From: JAFEDN01 sp963795715
GTDB lineage: Bacteria; Pseudomonadota; Gammaproteobacteria; Coxiellales; Coxiellaceae
Assembly (NCBI GenBank): GCA_963795715.1
Contig: CAWCIY010000002.1
Span: 1,674,001-1,738,000 of the forward strand
Direction: 5' to 3'
Length of the DNA stretch: 64,000 bases
In this document: positions 16,479 through 23,737 of the stretch, one piece after another
Layout of the letters: each line of letters begins with the position of its first letter
Numbering within the stretch: position 1 is the stretch's first letter
Notes under the pieces: generated by a model
What the model was told of the DNA's origin: nothing
The model's database searches: none
What the model saw: the letters and a program-made list of their open reading frames with translations, nothing else
Program-made: the position numbers and the translations under genes

Positions 16479-16512
16479 AGGGAGGTTAAGAAGGATTAAT
16501 AGGAAAATGGAT

Positions 16513-16995
16513 TTAGTCGCGAAAATTTGTAAATTGTAGCGGCAGGCCGAAATCTTCTTTGCGCAGCAGGCTGATGGCCGCCTGCAAATCATCTTTTTTG
16601 GCGCCGGTGACCCGCACCTGCTCTCCTAAAATAGAAGCTTGGATCTTCAACTTGCCTTCTTTTAAAAATTTAACAATCTTTTTAGCCACATCGCTGTCGA
16701 TGCCTTTTTGCATGGTAATTTCTTGCTCAGCAGCGTTATTACCCAGTTTGATATCCTTAGGCTTCATATGAGCGATATCTACATTACGTTTAACCAGTTT
16801 CTTTTTTAGAATATCCAGCATCTGATTGATTTGAAACTCATTTTCAGCTTTCAAACTGACTGCATTATCCACTTGGCTGAAAGAAGCTTTTACGCCTTTA
16901 AAATCAAAGCGCGTGCCAATTTCACGATTAGATTGATCGATGGCGTTGCCAAGTTCATGCAAATTCAATTCACAAACCACATCAAAGCTAGGCAT
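16513..16995 (-). CDS. yajQ: YajQ-family (DUF520) nucleotide-binding protein
   Basis: 160 residues starting MPSFDVVCELNLHELGNAID, the standard YajQ opening. TRFDFKGVKA and the C-terminal QVRVTGAKKDDLQAAI are family hallmarks. I choose the ATG at 16995, with GGAGAG 6-11 bases upstream, over the longer frame to 17046. YajQ proteins are small cytosolic proteins, some of which bind cyclic di-GMP. It stands as a single gene here. Confidence 0.92.
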   Translation of the reverse strand: MPSFDVVCELNLHELGNAIDQSNREIGTRFDFKGVKASFSQVDNAVSLKAENEFQINQMLDILKKKLVKRNVDIAHMKPKDIKLGNNAAEQEITMQKGIDSDVAKKIVKFLKEGKLKIQASILGEQVRVTGAKKDDLQAAISLLRKEDFGLPLQFTNFRD

Positions 16996-17177
16996 AAAAT
17001 CTCTCCGGGCTGTAAGCTCGAAATCTAGTATACTCAGTGTTGACATATATTCAAGGACTTAGTAATATAGCCTCATTTAGAGAAAAAATATATTAGAGAT
17101 AAGCCCTTGATTTAAGGCTTTCTTAATAATAGATTGTTAACATAGTATCAAATGGACCAAAAAATTGGAGAATAACA

Positions 17178-17372
17178 ATGACATTACACAACAATCGCTA
17201 TATTACGATTAATGACACTGACAAAGCTCGGCTGACTCAGCAGATCCGAAATTTGGGTGACGCGGCAGAAAAAGCCAGTAAAATCCAAGCACTTGCGAAT
17301 TTTGGTAGATTATATAACGATGAATTCAGCCAACAAGTTACTCGTTCCATCGGCATGAGCAACAGAGGCTAA
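17178..17372 (+). CDS. Small hypothetical protein (64 aa)
   Basis: A hydrophilic, helical protein (for example KARLTQQIRNLGDAAEKASK) with no signal peptide. ATG at 17178 has GGAG 7-10 bases upstream, the upstream 130 bases are AT-rich and suitable for a promoter, and a strong hairpin follows. I do not recognise a family. The gene seems real from its signals. Confidence 0.6.
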   Translation: MTLHNNRYITINDTDKARLTQQIRNLGDAAEKASKIQALANFGRLYNDEFSQQVTRSIGMSNRG

Positions 17373-17389
17373 TCGTACCTCTTCAGAAA

Positions 17390-17420
17390 CTGGTTCCTCG
17401 TATTAATACGAGGTAACCAG
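17390..17420. terminator. Bidirectional hairpin between convergent genes
   Basis: CTGGTT-C-CTCGTATT / AATACGAG-G-TAACCAG forms a stem of about 14 pairs. It lies 17 bases after the small plus-strand gene and spans the stop codon of the minus-strand L,D-transpeptidase gene. Confidence 0.65.
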
Positions 17421-17957
17421 TACCTTTGTTCCTACTTTTACAAAATTCTCAGATAACCATTGCGCCGAAGGCGTCGTCACCCGAATACATCCGTGGCTTG
17501 AGTTCATTAATGAAAGCTGTGGAGATCCGTGAATCGCACTGCCATTATCAAAAAACATGCAATACGGCATTGCTGCACCGCCGCCTTTATCTAAAGGAAA
17601 GGTGTGCGAATAACAAGAACTGTCACCTTTTCTAAAAACTCGAAATTTACCGCCGTCGGTTTGGCAAGGTTCATTCAACTCTACGCAAAAACTACCGCCG
17701 CCATTGGCGCGGCCAAAACCTACCAACTCTCCGCTGCCATTGTACGCCGCCCATTGACGCGCACGCGGACTAAAAATAAATACTTCTTCACCGGTGGATT
17801 TGATGGTCTTCGGCATCAAAAGCGGATCATTGTATTGGTCACGCCATTGAATCGTCATTGGCATATCTTGACTAGGATCATGACCCCACCACGCATAAGC
17901 ATAAGCGGGTGCACAGACTAAAAAAGTAGTGAGTGCTACTTTAGCAATTTTTTTCAT
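17403..17957 (-). CDS. L,D-transpeptidase (YkuD domain), secreted
   Basis: 184 residues. The signal peptide MKKIAKVALTTFLVCAPAYAYA probably ends near residue 22. The C-terminal YkuD core contains HGSPQLSLMNSSHGCIRV, with the catalytic His and Cys of the HX14-17[S/T]HGChN-type signature. Such periplasmic enzymes make 3-3 cross-links in peptidoglycan or attach proteins to it. ATG at 17957 follows a GGAGG Shine-Dalgarno (AAAAAGGAGGTCTG). Monocistronic by appearance. Confidence 0.92.
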   Translation of the reverse strand: MKKIAKVALTTFLVCAPAYAYAWWGHDPSQDMPMTIQWRDQYNDPLLMPKTIKSTGEEVFIFSPRARQWAAYNGSGELVGFGRANGGGSFCVELNEPCQTDGGKFRVFRKGDSSCYSHTFPLDKGGGAAMPYCMFFDNGSAIHGSPQLSLMNSSHGCIRVTTPSAQWLSENFVKVGTKVLVTSY

Positions 17958-18031
17958 CAGACCTCCTTTTTCTACATACGAATACTTATGTTGTTAAATT
18001 ATAGTACAACTTTGTAAAAAATAAGATCATA

Positions 18032-18727
18032 TCACATTTTTGAGTATTTTTTTGAGCACAACACTTGTTTAATGAATGGTATGGTTAGTCGGCGCTTTGC
18101 ACGCATGGCTTCTTTATCCAAAATATCCAAAGTAGCAAACAAATCACTCATACTTCTTGAAAAACGGCTTAATAAAAACTGCCCCACCTCTAAAGAAAGC
18201 TCCAAACCCCTCCGCTCAGCGCGCATTTGCAATGCCCCGAGTTTCTCGCCATCATCAAGCGCTTGAAGCTGCCAAATCCATCCCCAACCCAAGCGCGAAC
18301 TTAAATCCGCCATTTGACACATCAGTTGTTGTGGCGGCCTTAACCCCGCAATCAGTATACGCCTGTTGTTTTCCCTGGATCGATTATAAAGGTCAAATAA
18401 CTGCAGCTCCCATTCAGGACGACCTAAAATAGCTTCAATATTGTCCAAACAAAGTAATTGAAAGGATTCTAACCCGGCGAAAATGCCAGGTTGCAAACCG
18501 GGTTCATTCAGATCTAAATAGAGGCTTTGAATTGCGCCCCGCAAGTGACAGCAAGCTTGCAGCAAATGGGTTTTGCCTGAACCGGAAGGGCCCCATAAAT
18601 AAAAATAAGGGTCAACCTCCGTCAGGAATTGGTGCAAATGGCATAGGATCTGTTCATTCTTAGCCGGGTAGAAGTTATCAAAGGTAGCGTCGTCATGTAA
18701 TGCCAACCCTAAAATCAGCTGACTCAT
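18032..18727 (-). CDS. hda: Hda, DnaA-like regulatory inactivator
   Basis: 231 residues homologous to the AAA+ domain of DnaA. Walker A is WGPSGSGKTHLLQA and Walker B is FQLLCLDNIEAI; the sensor/arginine-finger region SSRLGWGWIWQLQ is present. With the DNA clamp it stimulates ATP hydrolysis by DnaA after initiation. The ATG at 18727 overlaps the upstream DUF2066 stop (ATGA), so I prefer it to the upstream ATG at 18736. The order DUF2066 gene then hda is a known gammaproteobacterial arrangement. Confidence 0.9.
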   Translation of the reverse strand: MSQLILGLALHDDATFDNFYPAKNEQILCHLHQFLTEVDPYFYLWGPSGSGKTHLLQACCHLRGAIQSLYLDLNEPGLQPGIFAGLESFQLLCLDNIEAILGRPEWELQLFDLYNRSRENNRRILIAGLRPPQQLMCQMADLSSRLGWGWIWQLQALDDGEKLGALQMRAERRGLELSLEVGQFLLSRFSRSMSDLFATLDILDKEAMRAKRRLTIPFIKQVLCSKKYSKM

Positions 18728-19725
18728 GGTTTCCATTGGTAATGTAGAGCCTGCGTATCAGTAGACGATAAAACTGCAAAATGCGGATTGGCGTCCAACG
18801 CCGATTTCAAAGTGTCGGCGCCTTGACCCATAGTAGTGACTTGCAACAACAAGCCTTTGCTTCCCACATCCTGGACCACCACACCCAACACCGCCGGAAA
18901 CTGTTTGAGGGTATTCAACACCGTCAAGTAATCAGTTAGGTTGCTGACGCCCATCACAGCCAACCAATTACTGTTGGCGTCTTGCTGATTCAAATTGACG
19001 GCCAATTGACCACCCATGATGTCGGCGATCTTATCAATGGCAGCTTGCTGCCAGCCAGGTTGGGAACCTGCGTCGTGCCACTGCCAAATCTGGCCTCGCC
19101 AAACAAAAGTCCAATTAGCGTTCCAATTGGCATCCGTTTGAGTAAACTCGCCATATAAAATGGCCGGCTGCTGATAGCGAGCAGCAATTTTTTCCAAACT
19201 TGACTGATCGAAAGCTGCGCCGTTGGTTTTGGCTTTCCAATCCGCTTGGTCATCTGGAGTCATATTTGGAAAAGCAATTGGGATAGCTCGGCCATCGGCG
19301 CTGCTCTGAAATTCCGTCGAAGCAGCCCCCGGTGCTTGGCCATTCATCGACAACCATATTAATGTAGTAGGCCGTGCTGACAGCCACACCGGCTGCTGGG
19401 CTTCCGCCAAAAGCGTGATTAATGCACGTTCATCAAAAGTAATCTGCGCATTTCCACCTAAGTAACTGTATTTTTGTGAAAATTTCTCAGGATTAGCCAA
19501 TTGCGCCTGTATCGCCGGAGTAGTCAGAATTTGTGAATTTCCGCTGATCTTGACCAAAACCTGGGAAAAAGCCTTCACCATGGCGTTATGCAAATCCGTT
19601 GGGGATTGGCTGGTGACTGGAATTGTGGCGATGTTAAAGCCAGGAGGCAGGGTGGCCGCTTGCGCCAAGACCACATTTCCTAATAACCACAATCCAAAAA
19701 TGATACGGAATAATATTCGACACAT
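18724..19725 (-). CDS. DUF2066 protein, exported
   Basis: 333 residues starting MCRILFRIIFGLWLLGNVVLAQA, a signal peptide with likely cleavage after AQAA. The rest matches DUF2066 features: the N-terminal LHNAMVKAFSQVLVKISGN and the C-terminal LTVLNTLKQFPAVLGVVV. Function is unknown. The frame is open to 19788, but the start at 19725 is the one giving a signal peptide. It is coupled to hda. A degraded copy of its first 50 codons lies at 23330-23495. Confidence 0.85.
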   Translation of the reverse strand: MCRILFRIIFGLWLLGNVVLAQAATLPPGFNIATIPVTSQSPTDLHNAMVKAFSQVLVKISGNSQILTTPAIQAQLANPEKFSQKYSYLGGNAQITFDERALITLLAEAQQPVWLSARPTTLIWLSMNGQAPGAASTEFQSSADGRAIPIAFPNMTPDDQADWKAKTNGAAFDQSSLEKIAARYQQPAILYGEFTQTDANWNANWTFVWRGQIWQWHDAGSQPGWQQAAIDKIADIMGGQLAVNLNQQDANSNWLAVMGVSNLTDYLTVLNTLKQFPAVLGVVVQDVGSKGLLLQVTTMGQGADTLKSALDANPHFAVLSSTDTQALHYQWKP

Positions 19726-19780
19726 GCTTGATTGTATCACATCCTCCCGTAGGTGATAACTGGCGCAACTGTAAATTGTA

Positions 19781-19821
19781 ATTGACAAAAAAATGTCAAT
19801 ATTGTAAAGTTCAGTTTACAA
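19781..19821 (+). promoter_or_regulatory. Two tandem palindromes upstream of the second ATPase gene
   Basis: ATTGACA-N6-TGTCAAT (19781-19800) and TTGTAAA-N6-TTTACAA (19802-19821), both perfect 20-bp dyads with centres 21 bp apart, about two helical turns. They end 26 bases before the ATG at 19848, in the region shared with the divergent DUF2066-hda operon. They are likely protein-binding sites; the regulator is not identified. Confidence 0.6.
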
Positions 19822-19847
19822 ATTTAGAATTTTTTTGTAAGGTAAAA

Positions 19848-21056
19848 ATGACAATTTTCCTAGAACCTTTAATCTCTGTTCATGAATTAGTCATGGCTAA
19901 TATCCCTGTTGCAAAACAGCGTTACCTTTATCATCAAGTAAACTGGAAAGCCCAGGCTATTTGTTTACTGGGTAACCGAGGTGTCGGCAAGACGACGTTG
20001 ATGTCTCAATTTTTGTTAGAGAAATATAAGAGCGCTGTGAAAGCTTTGTATATTTCTGCCGATAATGTTTATGTTTTAGGCACAGGATTATTTTCCATAG
20101 CTCAAGAATTTTTTCAATTTGGCGGAGAAGCCTTGTTTATTGACGAAATTCATAAATACCCCAATTAGGCGCAAGAACTCAAGAATATCTTAGATACTTA
20201 TCGCAACAAACAAATTGTATTTTCTGCCAGTTCAGCATTAGAACTTAAAAAAAGCAAATATGATTTATCTCGCCGAGCCGTTTACTATGAACTTAAGGGA
20301 TTATCTTTTAGAGAATATTTACATTTTGCCGAACAAATAGAAGTCCCCAAGATTTCTCTAAATGAATTATTTTCTCAACACGTTGCCGTAGCTGAAAATT
20401 TTAAAGGAAAAACCATTCTTAAACACTTCCGCAATTATCTTGCTTATGGCTATTTTCCTTTTTTTCTAGAAGGCGCCGAAGATTACTTATCTAAAGTAAA
20501 CAATATCATTGAAAAAGTTTTGTTTGAAGATATTGCTATAGTTTATAATCTCCGACAAAGTACAATTCCTATTTTGAAAAAATTACTGTGGTTAGTAGTG
20601 ACCAGTAAAAGTTTAACACCCAACATTGATCGAATCAGTAAAGATCTCAAGGCATCTCGGGAAATCGTTTATACCAGTTTAGAGCATTTAGCACAATCTG
20701 GATTGATTAATAATGTCTACTCTAGCGGTCATGGTTTAAAATTAGTTCGCAAACCCGGAAAGATTTATTTAGAAAATACCAATCTTATTTGCGCTATGAA
20801 TGGCGTTCTTAAATTAAAAGGGGATATTGGCAACTTTCGTGAAACCTTTTTTGTTAATCAAATATCTCCAATACATAGATTAACGCTGCATGAGCGTGCA
20901 GATTTTGTTATTGATGGCCAATTCATTCTTGAAATTGGCGGAAGATCGAAAAATTTTCGTCAAATTCAGGGCGAAGAGAACAGTTATTTAGTTGATGATA
21001 TAGAAATCGGTTTTGGTCGAAAAATCCCGCTTTATCTTTTTGGGTTTTTATATTAG
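19848..21056 (+). pseudogene. AAA_14/DUF4143 ATPase with a single in-frame stop
   Basis: One continuous frame of 403 codons broken only by TAG at 20166-20168. Before it lie Walker A GNRGVGKTTLM and Walker B ALFIDEIHKYPN; after it AQELKNILDTYRN, then SASSALELKK, a winged-helix region and a C-terminal DUF4143-like domain ending LYLFGFLY. Family members usually read DEIHKYPNW, so the stop is best explained by a single TGG to TAG change. The rest is undamaged, implying a recent lesion or a site of suppression or error. The stop codon at 21054-21056 lies inside the next miniature element. Confidence 0.85.
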
Positions 21057-21222
21057 GGTCTATTGATAATTCATTAATTAATCATATAAAAACTGGTTTT
21101 TTCACTAAAATACAGTCCTTGCGAGCGCGAGCGAAGGGGAAGCAAACCAGTACAGAGCATTGTCCAAAGTACGAACTAGATTCGCTAACGCTCCCAATGA
21201 CAATTGTCAACAGACCCTAATA
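21051..21222. repeat. Miniature element B with 16-bp terminal inverted repeats
   Basis: TATTAGGGTCTATTGA at the left and TCAACAGACCCTAATA at the right are inverted repeats with one mismatch, enclosing about 140 bp without a gene. Inside, ACTGGTTT and AAACCAGT form a second inverted pair. TA at both edges could be a target duplication. It looks like a non-autonomous element; no matching transposase is in the window. Confidence 0.6.
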
Positions 21223-21227
21223 TCGTT

Positions 21228-21432
21228 CAGCAATTCCGCTGAAGCGGGACTTGCTTCCTGGTTTGAATCCTGGGCTCTGGCAAAGCCAGATCCCAGGAAT
21301 GAAGGGAAAGGTCGCTCCGCTCGCATCGAACTTACGATCCCTCATCGGACTAGGTTTTTCTACGAAAAAATAATTTTTTTAATCATTTATTATCATACTT
21401 TTCAATGACTTATAATTCAGCGGGAATTACTG
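21228..21432 (+). repeat. Miniature repeat A, uninterrupted copy with 9-bp duplication
   Basis: 205 bp from CAGCAATTCCGCT to AGCGGGAATTACTG, flanked exactly by AATATCGTT at 21219-21227 and 21433-21441. Internal hairpins include AGCAATTCCGC-TGAA-GCGG and a CTGGCAAAGCCAG palindrome. This is the empty form of the element that carries the IS110 insertions. Its right end supplies the stop codon of the neighbouring Rpn gene. Confidence 0.85.
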
Positions 21433-22269
21433 AATATCGTTTTCTTCAGCTATGGTCAGACCGGTTAATGCAGCAATTTCTTCTATTGAATATCCTTTGA
21501 CTAATAATTTTTTAGCCATCTCAATTTTCGCTTTCTTTTCACCCTGAATTTCGCCTCTTATCTCAGCCTCTCCCACCAATGTTTTTTCAATACTGATGGC
21601 GTCCCAATAACGATCATAAGCCACAAGCTCCTCCGGCGTGTAGGCCGCCTCTTCGGCTAAATTCAGCGCTTCTCTAATCTCCGGCGTTTCTAGCCATTCT
21701 TTGGGCGCTGCATTCGATTTTTCATTTAACTCCGATATAAACCTCAGCCATAGTACTTGTAACTTCTTTTCTCGTAAATGGCTCGCTTCAAATTTCGGTA
21801 ACTGAATAAATACCAGTTGTAAGTCTTTAATTTCTACAGCTGGTTTCTTCACATTCACTATTTTATAATGGTGGTACCAACCTGGTTCATTCGCATCAAA
21901 AGTCGCATTGATGAGCCCCAAACCATATACCGGCTTTAATAAATGATACTGCTCCCCCTTCTTCAACTGCGTCACATACGCTTTACTCGCGTTGAACAGC
22001 ATCCGTTGCATAAAACCGGTCGTCCATTGTATTTGCATTTCAACAATAAAGGTTCGGCCTTGTTGGTCTGTACAGCGCACATCCACCACAGTATATTTAA
22101 AAGCAGGAATCACTGGAACTTGTTCACTGGGCAAATATTCCAGGCTGACAATTAAACCCTCTTCCGGCAAGGGCAGCACCGCATTTAGAAAACTTTTTAA
22201 TAAATGCGGATGTTGACCAAAAATTTTTTTGAAAACAATATCAGTTTTGGGATCTAAATAGCGCGGCAT
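21427..22269 (-). CDS. Rpn-family PD-(D/E)XK nuclease (putative transposase), nearly full length
   Basis: 280 residues starting MPRYLDPKTDIVFKKIFGQ, the canonical Rpn/PDDEXK_2 opening. The nuclease core is D...CTDQQGRTFIVEMQ (residues about 65-80), with Glu and Gln in place of the ExK Lys as is usual in this group. It continues through KPVYGLGLINATF, LPKF and the CANYTP-like EEAAYTPEELVAYDRYWD. The tail KKLLVKGYSIEEIAALTGL is the common end of the family. The last residues NDIQ and the stop come from the 9-bp duplication and end of miniature repeat A, so the original terminus was replaced. These proteins promote RecA-independent recombination and occur in many copies. Confidence 0.9.
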   Translation of the reverse strand: MPRYLDPKTDIVFKKIFGQHPHLLKSFLNAVLPLPEEGLIVSLEYLPSEQVPVIPAFKYTVVDVRCTDQQGRTFIVEMQIQWTTGFMQRMLFNASKAYVTQLKKGEQYHLLKPVYGLGLINATFDANEPGWYHHYKIVNVKKPAVEIKDLQLVFIQLPKFEASHLREKKLQVLWLRFISELNEKSNAAPKEWLETPEIREALNLAEEAAYTPEELVAYDRYWDAISIEKTLVGEAEIRGEIQGEKKAKIEMAKKLLVKGYSIEEIAALTGLTIAEENDIQ

Positions 22270-22356
22270 ATTTTATAACTCCATTGGCCTCTTTTCTTAA
22301 AAACATAGCAAATAGAAAAAATATCAGCAATACCGTAGTTTTCCTAGAAACAGGGG

Positions 22357-23152
22357 CTATGACAAATCTAGGCTGGATTCCCGGTCACTCCTATTGAGAA
22401 CACTTTCGGGAGTTAAAATCGTTCCTGATATTTTTAATTCTTTTTGCGCTTCCTCCAGCGCCCGTTTTTCCCTAGTCATAGTTTGAACGTCATCGGTGTC
22501 CCAGACAACCTGATATAAATGCAGCTTACCCTCCAAATTTCTAGTCAGAAAATCAACCTCAAAACCGCTTTTAGTTTTATAAAAATAAATTTCACGGTTC
22601 GACCGCCTTAAAGTAAGATAAATAAAATTTTCAAAAACCCGCCCAAAGTTTCTGATATAACCTGTCTGGGTACGAGTGTTGGTGGCATAAGCGTGATATA
22701 GTCCGGTGTCCACTGCATAAATTTTCTTTGGACTCGTTTGAGTTTTTCGCAGAGACTCAGAATAGATTGGTACGTTAAATATTAAAGAAGCGTCCTCGAT
22801 AAAGATAAGTGGTTTGATCATGATTTTCCGGATAAAGGGTATAAAACGCCTCTAGCAATTCTGCCAATTTTTGATGCGATAAGGGGACCAAACGATCGTC
22901 TTCAAAATTGATATACAAAATTCTAGAAAAAGGGACACCATTCTTTAAATATTCTTTAATTTTTTGAAAACATAAACAGGTTTTCCCTGACCGGCGAACG
23001 CCAATGGCTACTTTTATTTTATTATTCATCTCAGGGAAAGCAAATTCACGAATCACAGACCCATCTATCCTGGTCAATTTATCTTTCATTTCAGATAACA
23101 AAGTTTCCAGAAAAGGGAGCCAGTTTTTTGGGAAATTGTTGTCCTCGTCCAT
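22357..23152 (-). pseudogene. AAA_14/DUF4143 ATPase, internally deleted and frameshifted
   Basis: The N-terminal 125 codons (from 23152) contain Walker A GVRRSGKTCLC and ILYINFEDDRL. The C-terminal part (22821 to 22357) contains IEDASLIFNVPIYSESLRKT, KKIYAVDTGLYHA, GRVFENFIYLTLRR and the ExD region FYKTKSGFEVDFL. The Walker B and about 150-200 middle residues are missing, and the two parts are in different frames where they meet near 22810-22825. I read this as a deletion between short repeats. It is the third ATPase of this family here, but closer to the classic DUF4143 type. Confidence 0.85.
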
Positions 23153-23329
23153 AGGGATAGTTAGTCTAACATTGTCCCTCTGTAAAGGGATAGAAAACTT
23201 ATTCTCTTGCCACGTGACACATAATGAACCTTCATTAGAACATTAAAATCAATAAATTCAGGTAGTTAAAGAATAAGATATTTAAAAAATTTAATCAGCT
23301 TTGTTCACTAAATTAACATTTTTAACTAA

Positions 23330-23495
23330 CACCTGGGAAAAGTTCCGCCGGGGACTGGCTGGCGACTGGAACCATGGCAAGATTAAAACCAGGAGGCAGG
23401 ATGGCCGCTTGCACCAAAACCACTTTTACTAATAAACACCATCCAAAAATGATACGCGATAATATTCGGAACATGTTTCATTGTATTACATTCGG
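23330..23495 (-). pseudogene. Fragment of a second DUF2066 gene (N-terminus)
   Basis: The reverse strand closely follows 19555-19745: it encodes MFRILSRIIFGW, VLVQAAILPPGF and VASQSPAELF, a diverged copy of the signal peptide and first segment of the DUF2066 protein, then stops matching. The remaining DNA from 23153 to 23329 shows no gene. This marks a duplication followed by loss. Confidence 0.75.
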
Positions 23496-23578
23496 AAGTC
23501 TTGCTGAAGGGAACTGAAGTTAATTATCCCGCTATACTAGCTTTAATCCGGCATAGCAGGGTTAATCTCTCAACTTCT

Positions 23579-23737
23579 TCAGAATACAAGCCCCCCAACT
23601 ATACTCGTTTCAGCCCCGTCCAAGACAGATTCGACTGCAGCTCCTACAATAGCATTTTTTGCTGCACTTTTAATTGTATTCGGAAGATCTAAAGTCGGGT
23701 TAACCCAATCTTCCATAACGTTCCTGTTAAAATTTTC
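23579..23737 (-). pseudogene. Possible out-of-frame C-terminal extension of the 2200-aa protein
   Basis: One frame over from the end of the 2200-residue gene, the reverse strand reads NVMEDWVNPTLDLPNTIK then SAAKNAIVGAAVESVLDG and ETSIVGGLVF before a TGA at 23579. This looks like genuine coding sequence continuing past the annotated stop at 23689. It suggests a one-base indel near 23725-23740 and a true C-terminus about 37 residues longer. It could be a chance frame. Confidence 0.4.

Noticed and set aside
17604..17921. 105-codon plus-strand frame
   Set aside because: Antisense to the L,D-transpeptidase gene, which has motif support.
23501..23692. 63-codon plus-strand frame
   Set aside because: The opposite strand carries the better candidate, a shifted tail of the giant protein.
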